Assembly (NCBI RefSeq): GCF_000247815.1
Contig: NC_021674.1
Location: 14,459,562 to 14,523,561 of the forward strand
Direction of reading: 5' to 3'
Source of the DNA: Ficedula albicollis
Lineage: Eukaryota; Chordata; Aves; Passeriformes; Muscicapidae
Length of the DNA: 64,000 nt
The translations under genes and the position numbers were made by a program. Below the pieces are notes generated by a model. It saw nothing but the letters and a program-made list of their open reading frames with translations, ran no database searches and was not told the DNA's origin. Shown piece by piece: positions 26,501 to 42,294 of this stretch (the first letter of the stretch is position 1; each line of letters starts with the position of its first letter).

Positions 26501-29500
26501 TGTAGTACCAAATGTGTGTTCTTTAAACACATCAACAAGATCAGGAGGCAGCTGCAGGGACCAGATCAGCACACAGCCAGGCTAAATGAACAGCCACTCT
26601 CCTGATACAAGTTTTCATTAGCTGGCAAAGCCAACTTAAGTCTACTGCATCCAGTTTTAACTGCAGATCAGACATGAGAAGCCTAATTCAGGCAGGCTAT
26701 AAATTACACTACATGCTCATTCTTTGTCATGATCTCCAATCTGTTTCTCCAGTGAAATCTTGGAAATATTTCTTTCAGTACTATATTAAGCCAAGAAGAT
26801 GGTATGGATTTTTGTACAATGTGTAATGATCCATTCTACAAGCTTATGAATCTATGTAAGTGCTGTATTAGCAGCCTGAAAGGTCTGTCTTCTAAACTGA
26901 CATTTTCCACATCTGCTGTTCCAGAAGAAAACAATGTGTCTGCTTAGGCCACATGCAGTTCTTAAAAAAAAATAGGATTTCCTACTGCAATGCCACCTTT
27001 GACATTTTCCTGAGGCTTTAGGATTAAATATAGTCAGCCTTGCTATGCATTTTTCTCAGCTTTTCCAAATTTAAATGTTCCAGAAAGTTAGCTTCAAGAT
27101 GTAGTAAACCTATTCAGTAGCACCTACAGGGTCAACTGGATTTTCCAGCTTATTTAAATTAAAGTTAGGAAAAGCCTATGAAACTGTCTTATCCTGCTAA
27201 TATCAAGTTCACCTGGAGGTGCATGGTCCCCTAAAATATATAATACAAGTCTGACCTCATTCTCCTCAGCCAATACCAGTCCATGCACAGGAGGACCATG
27301 AACATGCTGATGACCGGGAGAGAAAAGAGCAGGGAGGGGTATTTGGGCAGAGCTGAAGTAAAAAATTGCTCTTGCACTATTCTCCAGAGGCTTTTACCCT
27401 GCAATTATTTTAACTCTCTAGCAGCTTGTTTTGTACTCACCCACAAACCCTTGGTCTGCATCTTCCTCCCTGCCAGTTTACACCTGAGTGAAATTTCTCC
27501 ATCAGCTGCAAGGGCAATAACTAGTCTGAGCTCCCAGTGATGAAGCACCTCTCTGAAGCAACCAGCAGAGCTGCTGGACTCTGGCAGCTGTTACTGATCA
27601 TTCCTTACCTGCAGCCAAGGTACTAACAGGTCTGTGGGTGAGCTCTTCCACAGCTCTTCCAGCATCAGGTTTGTACCACCCCTCATAAATCAGAAATAAG
27701 GTTTGAAAATTGAGTGTCCGTAAAGCGCTATTTCTTATTCTTGGGGAAAGATAAACAAACAAACAAACAACCCAAAACAAAATTTTAAAAAAATCAAACA
27801 GAAAAAAACCCACCTCATGAAGAAGGAGAGGAGATATAGCAGTTGACAGGGGACAAAAGAGTTTATTTGTCGTCGATGCAAAAGACGGTTACATGTGCTG
27901 GTGTTTTATCACTCAGGTAAATAAAAAGTGAAGTCCAAGTGCTCCCTGAAAATGACAGTATTTAGAGAAATGTTCAATACTTTTCAATCTTTGTTTTATA
28001 TACTGTTAGAAAAAAATTTCAAAACAGTAAAATGAAATGACTCATGCTGTTCTGAGTCCACTGATAGTAGAGTTTGTCTCTGCTCCCCAGGAAAGAATTG
28101 CCTTTCCAAGGCCAGGCTAGGCAGCAAACATACAGCAATTATATACTTCAGAAAACTAATTTCAAAAAGTAGTGTTTGAAGGGAGAGGATGCTAAGACAT
28201 GCCTTGAATTTCTGAGCATCAGGGGGCAGACAGCTGCAAAGTTTATTGTTGGTATCACCAGCCTTTAGGAAATTCATAGTCTTCCAAGTTCTGAATAACT
28301 GTGATTTTTAAATCAGTAATTGAGAGAGTCTTTCTCTCCCTCGAGTGTTCACAAACTGCTGAAGCCTTGGCAGCAATGCAGATTGGAATGTTAACTGTTT
28401 CCCAGGATAAGGCTGCAGTCATTTTTTAGATGTTTTATTGCAGGTCAGGATAATTTAATTTTAGAAAAATTCTCATGATCGCTTTTAAAGAGCTTGTTGT
28501 CAGGAAACGTCAGAAAGCTCTGAACATCTTCATGAATGTAACAGAGATGTTTCAAATCACTTTGTGAACTGTATATAAACTTTAAAAAGACTGCCACAGA
28601 AATAGTAAGTTAGAAAATGAGGGTGATGTGACTAACTTCTCCTGTTTTGTGTTCCCACCAATCTCCAAAGAACTAAAAATACTTCTTTTAAAATTAACCT
28701 TCTGAAGGAAGTTTTGCAGCATATCCAATTTCTTTACAAGTTTACTACCCAAATTAGACCTTTAAAATTCTGGTCTTGGAAGGAGAACAAAAAGGATAAG
28801 CAATGCACTTCTCCTGAAGTTTGTTCTGATTACACTCTATATGTGTATATCTAAGTTTTGGTGACCTAATGCTCATCCTTCCTCAGCAAATCCTAAAAAG
28901 ATATTGGCAGAGTCAGTTGCCAGCTGGCTGGACAGGAAGGCAGAAAACCACCTTGAAACTACTTCCACTCTTACAGGTGACAAATGGTGCTGTCCTTGTC
29001 CTTCAGGCCTCAGTGCCCAACCCACATCTGCCTGACCTCCCATCCTCTCTCCTGCACTGCCCTGTCCCTGTCCACAGCCTTCCCCCAAAAACCAGGGCTG
29101 CAGGTCACTCAGGAGAATGGACCATAGTCCACAGCCTTGGCTTGTAGGAATTCCAGTCCCCTGAGGCATCCCACCTCCCAGGTTTCTGAGGGAGAGGCCA
29201 GGCTGGTAAAAATAGAGGCATTGAAGTTCTGCCTCTGCAGAATACTCCTGCAGAACATTTTGCTTGGGTTTATTTTCAATGGGAAGGATATTCCTCAGGG
29301 AGTTTATAACTGGGGGACATCTGATTTGTCAGTCAAGGATGGCCCAGACCTTGATTCTGAGAAGCTGGATTTGTTTGATTCCCTGCACTTACCTTAGGTT
29401 AAAGAAGGTACAGACACATCCCTTCTGTGTATTCATGCTGCTGTTCTCCAGCTTTTCAAGGTAATATATTTTATGACCTTTCCTCCAGCATGTGATTTTG

Positions 29501-30388
29501 ACTCTAGGCAGCATATTTTCTTATTAAAGCAACTGTCTACCAATTAGCATCCTAAATCCTGCACTAAAACACGGCTTTTCCTCATGCTGCATAAAGAAAT
29601 AAATCTCTATTTCTCCACAGTATTAGTGGCCATGAGAGACAAAGCTCATCTATTTTTTGCAAGCAGCCTTTCAACCCCCTGGTCCTTGCACTGCTACAAA
29701 ACCTCAGACTGCCTCTTTACTGAGGAAACTAGTTAAGCATTTACTCTATTTATACCATTGATTTGCATTACTGAAATCAGGCACTTGCTGGCATATCTTC
29801 TAGAGTGCAGTTACCCACTGGTACAAAGCATGTTTATAAACCCAAATTGGGTCAGTCAGTTTGCATCTCCTGTAGCTACTGCAGCAAAGGCAAAGCAGGA
29901 CACTTTTGAGTTTGAACAACAGTGTTTAAGCCTGCCACACCAGAAAAGGCAATGGGAAATCTAGCTTAGTGGGCTAAAATTTGAAAAAAAAATTAGGGAG
30001 TCGGGAAGTTATAATTTACACAGCATGACTAGGCTTCAGTCAAGGCAAGATATATAATTTGCTTCCCTCCAACACTAGTTGTCTTTGCAGTTTGACCAAA
30101 TTACTTTCATTTTCTTGCTTTATTGTTATGTCCTTTCCTTCTGTTACTTTGAATGCAGCATGGGCAAGGACAAGAAACAGACTTGCCAAAGAAGCTACCA
30201 AAATAACACTACCCAAAGTGAAGTATGTGCCTCTTTCCTGGGTCTGGATTAATTTCTGTCTAATGGAATGAAGCCCAGTATTCAAACAGCTTGTTGTGAA
30301 GGTCATCCCATATTGCAACATTTAATTAGCAGATTATATATACAGACAGGTATTTTGATATATGCATATCTGTATACATAGAGAAATT
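23516..30388. other. unique AT-rich DNA
   Basis: Almost 7 kb with no recognised transposon. Frames reach 116 codons (25431-25781, plus) but are shadowed on the other strand. (CAAA)4 lies at about 27754-27770. I see no exon-like block with splice signals. Confidence 0.45.
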
Positions 30389-30455
30389 ACATACATACAT
30401 ATATATATATACACACACATATATATATATATATGTGAAATACATATATATATAT
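30389..30455. repeat. (AT)n/(AC)n/(ACAT)n microsatellite
   Basis: ATACATACAT, then alternating TA, then ACACACAC, then TA again, with a GTGAAAT interruption at about 30434-30441. Confidence 0.9.
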
Positions 30456-33087
30456 CAGAGGATGGGAGATAGCAACTGGAACAAACTCTTAGTAGGAGTG
30501 AATAAATCAGCTTTTAAAAAAAATGAAAGAACCTCCTCATTCTTGATTACTTGAAGCCTCCGTGGAGTCTAGAATTGGATCATCATCCGGAATAAGGGCA
30601 AGGAGCATTGCTGAGAGAGACTACAAGGAATTAATTGCAAGCAAGAATGTTCTCATGCAAAACTGAATGCAAATACAAAGTCATTAATTTTTAAATATAA
30701 GAAAAAGCATGACAGGATGTTAAGTCTCTCAGCACAGTGGAACCCAAAGGATATTTGTTTCAATTCCAACAGCAAATGTTTGCAGAGAAAAAATTGTTTT
30801 AGTGCTTTGCTGAGCAGCTTGTGTTTCATGAATTCCACTCTGAAAATGGTGTGTGAAGGGTACAGAATAAACCAGAGACAATAATTTCAGTTCAAGAAAT
30901 GTAATTTGAAAAAGGAGAGTGAAAAATTTTATGTGCATGCCATACATATGTGTATGTACTTGTGAATATACATTTACTAATTATAAACAGTGTATTAATT
31001 ATAAGTTATTCCAAATCATTCATAATCCATGATTCATATTTTGGACAAACTTCAGTGGAGGCTACATCCAAGAGGGCAGGGGGGTGAAATGATTTGTAGG
31101 CAGTTTTCCCATTGTGGTTGTGCCTTTCTCCTGTCCCTGTCTTCCTCAGGATGTGCTGAGCTGTCCAGGGGAAATCACCACTGTTTTGAAAGCATCAACC
31201 ACTGCCAGCTCCAACACCGTGTCTTCTGCTAACAGTATCCTAAATTACAGATCAACTGATGCAACCCCCAGAAAAGTGCTGCCCCTGGATTATCAATATT
31301 CTATTAAAAGCTTTTAGTATCTATAATTGAAGTAATTTTGATTGCAGAGTGCCTGGCATTATTTAATACTTTCATCAATAACCTGTGTAATAAAAAAAGC
31401 ATTAGCTGATGGAGTTTCCAGGGGGGAAGGTGGGAGGAACTGCAACTGAGTAAATACAGAACATAAAAGCTTCTTGTCAGAAGTATGATTGGAAGACAAC
31501 AAGATGTAATAAGAATGAATGAATTCAAATCACTTTAATTTTGCATTTTAGTTATATAATATTGTAATTCCATTTGCAGCAGCTTACAAGGGTAAAGAGA
31601 TTTAATAGATATTTAACAAATTATAGCAAATCAGCACACTAGAAAATAATAAAGCAGGCAACTGCTGATTGTGATTTATAGTCATCTGTGATACCCTGTA
31701 TTGTACTTAAAATACCATTCACTGATAATGCCCATAAATTACAGGACCATACCATCTATTAACATCTATTCAGTTGTCATTCTCAATGTTTGGGGAATAC
31801 TTTATGAAGAAAGATAGAGCAAAAGCAAAAAAAAAAAAAATCTGATGAACAATTCTAATTCGAATTCTAATTAGCAAAATTTACCCTTGTGATGAGATAT
31901 GCAGGAGCCAATTCCTCCACACCAATGCACTGGCTTTATCAAAGGTTTTTTTAATCAAAGCTTTCTGAAAGGTTTCTCAGGAAGCGTGGACAGTGACATT
32001 CCTGCCTTCCCTCTGCTTGCCAGGGGAGCACTGATTCCAGGGATCAGAGCTGTTGTACCTGATCAAAAGTGTTCAGATAAGGAATTTAAACAACAGGATG
32101 TGTACGCTGGGAAAATGACCACACTACAAAGCATGTGGCCCACGAGCTGTGAGTGACCTGCTCCTTCTAACTGAGACATCTGAGAGGCTGGGCAAGCCTT
32201 AATTGCAAATAGAGCTATTTGAAGTTTAGAGCTGCTGGCAAAAAAAACATGCGCTAATTCTGCATCATTTATCCCCAGAAAAGAGGACTCTTGGGGAGCT
32301 GTTGTGTCTCTTCCAGAATCAGGAAGGCTCCTCAGTGAAGGGAGATGCATGACTTCATAGAGGTAGGACACTTTTCTTCATTATGCTGCACTAAGCACAT
32401 CCACTTGTCCTAAATAGAGTTAAAGCAAATATTTCTGACTCACTAAAGAAAACAAACAAACAAAAAAACCAATAACAATAAGCAGCAAAGTTGCCTTCAT
32501 AATAAGTGGCATTTTATTAAAGGAAAAATTTATAAGCATTAAAGTTATGCAAGTAAACTGCTCTGAAAACCATCATTTTCTAAAACAAAGCTGGTTTTGT
32601 CTGATGGTGTTTTAGCCATTTATTATAAAGACAGAACAGAGACCGAATTAACATTGTGTCCCCTTGCAGTGAGAAGTGCTAATCTGAATAATGTACTCGA
32701 GGGGAATTCTCCTTACCATTCACATGAATATGGGGAAAATGAGGATATGATGATTATCATTGGGGGCATTTCTCCCAAGCAAAGATCTCTCACAGAAAAA
32801 GGCTCAGCACTGATGTAAATTTTTCCTGCAGCTCCTTTTCCCTCGCAGCTGTCTCGTGATGTGTTAGACCTGCAGTACTGTTTTTGGCTTGGGGGTCTAT
32901 GCCTTTCATTGCCCTCTTCCTACTTCTAGAAACTCCATCGGCTTTTGTGGGGCTTCCAAACACAGTCAGCACTGACCAGAATTCTGCTCGTTTGGTAGGA
33001 ATGATGTTGGATTAACACGGAGCACTAACTAAACCCCACCTTTTACATTCAGCACCCAAGCAACTCAGCTCATACAACAGATGCTCT

Positions 33088-33115
33088 CTAACATCTCTCT
33101 CTAAAGAGATGTTAG
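33088..33115. repeat. 11-bp perfect hairpin
   Basis: Arms CTAACATCTCT (33088-33098) and AGAGATGTTAG (33105-33115) around a 6-base loop. CTCTCTAA recurs on both sides, suggesting that local slippage contributed. Confidence 0.75.
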
Positions 33116-33327
33116 CTCTCTCTAAGGCTTTTACACAGACTTTACTCTTCCTGTCTGCTTTCCCTCTAGACCAAAAGTTAGTGAGTACTGCTGGAAGGTG
33201 TATCCTCGCTGGGATGGCAGGGAAGTGTGGACAGCCCTGGGCTAAGAGTAAGCTTTAGGAGCCACAGCTGGGGCTCTGAGCTGTGCCTTTGTCACCGTCA
33301 GGCTCCATCTGATCCATCTGCTGGCTC

Positions 33328-33362
33328 ATTTATAATTAAGCAGCTCGGTGATTTATAATTAA
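33328..33362. promoter_or_regulatory. paired homeodomain-type motifs (tentative)
   Basis: TTTATAATTAA occurs at about 33328-33338 and 33351-33361, 23 bases apart, followed by TCATCTGCAGC. ATAATTAA contains the TAATTA core bound by many homeodomain proteins, and ATCTGC is near an E-box. In an AT-rich region such motifs arise by chance, so this is only a candidate. Confidence 0.2.
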
Positions 33363-34841
33363 TCATCTGCAGCCCACTGAATTATAACATACCCAGAGGT
33401 CAAAAGACTGCAGGACAGAGATGGGGTGATGGGAACAGACGCTGTGAAACAAAAACCTGAGTGATTCCAGTGATGTACCTGGCTGGGCTGAGTCACCCCC
33501 AGTTAACCCCTTCTTCAGCAAAAAGCCAGAAATTTATCAACAGAAACCCGCACAGAGTCCTGCACACCAGCAGTAACTTCTTCTCTTTCTTCCCACTGGT
33601 AGGATTAAAACATTTTAGTAGATTGTCCCTTTGTGGTGGTGTTTGTAGCCACTAGAGCACCTGGTAATAAACAAATGTAAAAATGTTTTTTAAAGAGAAT
33701 TGAGGGAAAATCAGTAACAGGAATAATTAGGAACTAGGCAGCCGCCATGGCTGTTACTTCAAGTAAGTGCTCAATATTTATTTATAAATATTTATTTATA
33801 AACTCTCAATATTTCCAGACCATTAGCACATGAAGGACTTTTCCTGGGACTTGAACAGGGGAAACGTACACATCTAGTTTTTATTGAGAACTTCTGGGAT
33901 TTGCCAGGCAAGAAACCATGGGCACAAACTTGTTGCTTGGCAATGACTTTTAGCACTTTAATAATACTATCTAATTTAACAAGTTGCAATTAACTTTGCT
34001 AGATCATGAACTGAACTGGAGTACAATCATCTAGGAGATCTTGCTAACAAACAAAATGTTGAACCTGCCTTTAATGTTTGGATCAAATAGAAGAAGACAT
34101 ACACATGGGATCTGACTTCATAGCCAGTCCTTTGCAATCTGATTTTTGCAATGACCAGTGTCCCTAAGTTTGCATAAGTGTGTTCAGATGAGCAAGGGTG
34201 GACACAGCCTTATCCCACCCATCCTGCATCCAAGTTTAATGTGCAAGCTCAGAACGGTGTTCTGTTCTTGATTAACTGTCTAGAGGAAAAAGCACCCTCT
34301 CTCTTCCTGATTCAAGCATGGACTAAAGGTCTGCAGAAAGCAATTTTCTTCTTCTATGATAAATCTTGCCACAGAGAACAGTAGAAAAACACATTTTGAC
34401 CTTCAGTACATCTTGGAATTTAAACTAACTGACCTTGATATTGCCACAGAAGGAGCAGAGAAGTAGAAAATTCAGCCTGTATTTAGTACTGAACAAGCCA
34501 GGCAAATCCTCATAAGGTCCTTACTAGAAGTGTATATGCATCCTCTAAGCTTTGTTTAGTTTCCTTGCATTAAAATGAAATTAATAACAAGCTCTAAACT
34601 ACTAGAATAAGTTGGATTCTGTAATTGGAAAGTAAGGTACACATGTCAAGGGAGCTGCCTGTGAGGAAACTAGCTGACATCTAACCTGTTAAAAGTTATG
34701 TGAAAAAATGGGACTATTTGATCTGTATTCAATGTGGAAACTGAAATTCTATAAGGAAATGCAGCAGAACAAAAGGAATGAGTAACATTGCAATAGTCTG
34801 AGCACAAGCAGGTCTGTGGTTTGATGGAGGTTTTAATTAAT

Positions 34842-34963
34842 CTTGCACATTCACACCAAAGATGCTGTAGCTCCAGCTCCAGCTCTCACCCTGGGCTGGC
34901 GTCTTGCACATTGACACCAAAGATGCTGCAGCTCCAGCTCCAGCTCTCACCCTGGGCTGGCCC
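34842..34963. repeat. two-copy tandem duplication, period 61 bp
   Basis: Copies begin at 34842 and 34902 or 34903. Differences are CATTCAC/CATTGAC and CTGTAGC/CTGCAGC. Inside each copy AGCTCC is itself repeated. Confidence 0.88.
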
Positions 34964-37818
34964 TGGGAGAGCCCAGCATCCTGAGCTAGGGTGATGTTAC
35001 ACCCCTGCACTCCTGTCAGCACTGCAGTGCACTGTCTGTCCCTCGGTGCCTTTGGGAGTGACTGGGCACAGCAGCCCTGATGATGCCCAGGGGACCAGGA
35101 ACCAGAATGGTGGGGAGGAAGGACTCAAATGAAGGAAGAGGAATTTATAGAAACAAATCTCCAGTGAACTTCAACAATATTGAATATTGTATCAGGAGGC
35201 TGCAGTTTTTATCCATTATCCCACCCAGCACTACCATTCCCAGAAGAGCATTAAGAGCTACTGTGGAACAGCAAGGAGGGCTGGAAACACTGCATCCAAG
35301 GCATGAACAGATCAACAGCAGAAGAAGCTGTTTTAAATCATTGCCACAGCAACCCCAGCACCCCGCTGTCTGGATGGAGTCAGTGTTAGCTCCTGATATG
35401 CCACCTGGGGACAAAAGAGACACGAAAAGATGCTGAGCTATCAGACAAGAAACATGCAGACCATCACTGCTTGATTTCTGTGTGTTTAAAAAATTGCTGT
35501 ATGATTTATTCATGTCATGACTACTGGGGCCTTGAGCCTGTAGGAGGTGAGCATTCACAGGGTGGACTCAGCAAGGGGTGAAGGAACTTCCTGGCAGGTT
35601 GAAGAGGACCCTCAGTCCAAATCTTACCAATGCTGACCCTTCAAGTAAAAAAAAAAAACAAAACAACAAGACCAAATCAAACCAAACCAAGAAACTCAGC
35701 TGCCCAGTTTCTCAACAGCCCTCCTTTGTTAGGGTGAGGAAGCTGAAGCTCTGGATGTGGATCATTTAAAGGTGCCTGGAGTGGGGGATGAGTGTGCAGC
35801 TGAGGAGGACCCAGCACAGGCTGCTTGGGCCAGAGTGACTGACACTCTGCCCACCCAACAGTGCCACTAGATGGAGGAGCACAGATTCAATTGCTGTCAA
35901 CGTACAAGAATAATTTGCTCCTTTTTGCACTGCACAATTATTTCACCTGCATTTCCCCAGCCTCCCTTGGGCTGGGAAATAAAACTGCAGTGTATTTCCA
36001 TTAGTCCTAACATCCTCCCTCGTTCTTCTCCTGCCCTCCTGTGATTTTTGATGGGTAAATCTCTGTATGTAGGCATCGTTCTGGTAACAGGTATAACTGA
36101 CTCCCTGTTTGCTGAGTTAGCAAACAAGTGCTTCAGGTTGCCCTAAGTAAACAATTTCAAAGTAATGTGTGTAAATTTTGAAGGCTAAAGTATCTTGATT
36201 CTTACAGTAAAAGTTATGTTTTCATTTTCAATAGTGCTTCCATAAAATCCCTACATGTCTACCACTGGTATAAAGCAAAGTATAAGAAAACTTTCCAGAG
36301 CAGGAATATTTTAAAATATAGATGCATATAAAGGTTGGGTGTGTTTTGGTTGTTTGTTTTTTTTTTTCCAAATTGGATATCAAAAACATTGAAACTAATA
36401 CATTTTAAGGTGTCACCTATTTTATACAGCCTGGATTAGTATATGGTTTCATATATGGCATATGGTTTAAAGATGGAGAGGAGGGTATTTTCTATGATCA
36501 GCACAATGGGAGAAATATCATTTGCACTCACTTTCTGGTGTATTTAGAATACAGAGGCTCACCCCACAGAAGAAGAAGAAGCAGAAGAAGCTCTGAGCTG
36601 GGTTATGGTGAATTCCTTTTCCCAAAGCAGCTTTGAGTGTCCTTTCTCTGAAGCCCAGCTCAAGAGGGGCAGCAGCTGCCTCCCCCTCCTCTTACCTGGG
36701 CCCAGCCAACCCTCTGTTCTCTCAAGTACCTACAAGTACCAGCAGCCAGCATTTCCCAGCAACTCATGGGGAAAATTCTATAGGTAAGAAGGAACAAAAG
36801 AAAAGACACCTAACCCCCAACAGTGTGCAAGTCACAGAGTGCAGGGGAAGTTTGTGGAATTGGCTATTGATGTGTTTGTTTGTATATCCAAATATTCACA
36901 TATGTATAAAAAGGAAAATATATTTCATTGCATTATATGCCCAGCCTTGCTTACATTCAAATCAGTCATTTAGAAAAAGAAAAATTTGCTGTTTTACACA
37001 CACTTCTAGTTTGTTTTTTAATTAACCTGTATTTGCTTCACATTAAGAGAAAAAAAGAGGTTGAGACCAAATAAGAAACTTCTCTTAAATCTGTTGGAAA
37101 GAAATGTAGGCTTAAGTTATTTACAACATTTTGAATTACATTCTGTCTAAGCTGAGGTTCAGTGAACAAAGTCTTAGCCTTATCCCATTTGAAATGGATG
37201 TAATATTAAACCTCAGATAGGAGGGATTATCTTGAAAGCCCCATGCCACCCACAAAACTGGCTGAAGGAAGGGTTGCAGATCAGTGACTCAGTGGACAAG
37301 TGGGGTCCAACATTTAAGGGAGCTGCTGCCTTAAGATTCTGTGTGTCTCTTCAGGAAACCTCTCCAGCCTGGACACCACCTTGGGGTGAGCCTGCTCCTC
37401 CCTTTACTGTCAAATTAACTTCTATTTAATATTCAAAACTCTCAGTGTACGTTAGAATTTGCAATCTTTTACAGACTCCCTCCTAACAGTACACACCAGC
37501 TTTCCTCAGTTACCACTCATTTTAATGTCAAGGAGGAGTTTCTGCAGAGCTAATTCCAGCTCTGGCATGGAAGGTAGATGATTGAATACTGTTGCTTGTG
37601 CTGTTCTTTTCACAACAAATTCCAGCCTTGCCCTGACAAACCAATTAATTTCATTCTGCTACATGTGCTCTGAAGGAAAACAAAAAAAACCAAACAAGCA
37701 AACAACTGAACTTGGGGACAAAAAGAAAATAGATTGACCCCTGGTTGTTATCATTTAAAATTGGACAACTCTCTCAGGCACGTGGTGTGATTTTTGGGGT
37801 TGTTCTGTGCAGGGCCAG
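34964..37818. other. unique DNA, locally GC-richer
   Basis: Includes a 137-codon minus frame (35145-35558) overlapping a 118-codon plus frame, neither with a domain. A purine run AGAAGAAGAAGAAGCAGAAG lies at 36568-36587. No transposon recognised. Confidence 0.45.
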
Positions 37819-38908
37819 GACTTTGTGTGAGGGACTTGTGTTCTCAGCACAGTCAGGATTTCTCTTTGCTGCACTATGATATGGGAAAAGCATGAAGGGG
37901 TCAGGGACCTGTTCTCAACACTGGCCTCTCTCTACAGCACATTGATGTCTACGTTGGGATCTCCATCTACAGGAGCAGCACTACACCTATTTTGGGGTGT
38001 TTCAAACTCCCCATCACCCCCACAACTTTCTACTGTGATTCACTCATGCAGCAAACCTCCTCAAGGTTTGATGTGGCATCACTGTGGCAGCTTGTATGAA
38101 ACACCTTGTGTCCATTTGAGCAGAGAATTTAAAAACTAATGATGTCTCTCAAGGCACAGGAAATCAGGCTACATGAATATTTATCTTTATTACCCTTATA
38201 ATGTTGGAAAAACTATTTTATTAGTAAGCAACTGCCTGTCATATGGGGAAAATACAGTGCTGTCTTGAAGCTTATACACAAAATCTATGTTTCTTCATAG
38301 AAAGGTGTACATTCTGCTTGGATTTTTCTTGAAAATGAGGCATGCTGGGTTAAAAACTAAAGACTTTGTGTGAGGGACTTATGTTCTCAGCACAGTCAGG
38401 ATTTCTTTTTGCTGCACTATGATATGGGAAAAGCATGAAGGGGTCAGGGACCTGTTCTCAACACTGGCCTCTCTCTACAGCACATTGATGTCTACGTTGG
38501 GATCTCCATCTACAGGAGCAGCACTACACCTATTTTGGGGTGTTTCAAACTCCCCATCACCCCCACAACTTTCTACTGTGATTCACTCATGCAGCAAACC
38601 TCCTCAAGGTTTGATGTGGCATCACTGTGGCAGCTTGTATGAAACACCTTGTGTCCATTTGAGCAGAGAATTTAAAAACTAATGATGTCTCTCAAGGCAC
38701 AGGAAATCAGGCTACATGAATATTTATCTTTATTACCCTTATAATGTTGGAAAAACTATTTTATTAGTAAGCAACTGCCTGTCATATGGGGAAAATACAG
38801 TGCTGTCTTGAAGCTTATACACAAAATCTATGTTTCTTCATAGAAAGCTGTACATTCTGCTTGGATTTTTCTTGAAAATGAGGCATGCTGGGTTAAAAAC
38901 TAAAGACT
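37819..38908. repeat. 543-bp two-copy tandem duplication
   Basis: Copy 1 begins at 37819 (GACTTTGTGTGAGGGACTT) and copy 2 at 38362. The second ends at TAAAGACT, about 38908. I find only about three differences: CTTGTG/CTTATG, TCTCTTT/TCTTTTT and AAAGGTG/AAAGCTG. That is about 99.4% identity. An 87-codon frame occurs identically in both, with no homologue that I recognise. The unit matches no known transposon. It is either a recent segmental event or two haplotypes collapsed into tandem by the assembler. Confidence 0.95.
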
Positions 38909-42292
<3,384 letters not shown>

Positions 42293-42294
42293 CC

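Larger units (their letters stand above)
30456..34841. other. unique DNA, AT-rich, with possible conserved-element character
   Basis: No gene or transposon seen. The stretch at 33320-33390 carries two TTTATAATTAA motifs (listed separately). An A13-14 run lies at about 31829-31842. Frames are all under about 105 codons. Confidence 0.45.

Noticed and set aside
37876..38682. Two identical 87-codon frames, as if a duplicated gene
   Set aside because: They lie in the 543-bp tandem duplication; identity comes from the DNA copy, and there is no domain, splice signal or start context to support coding.
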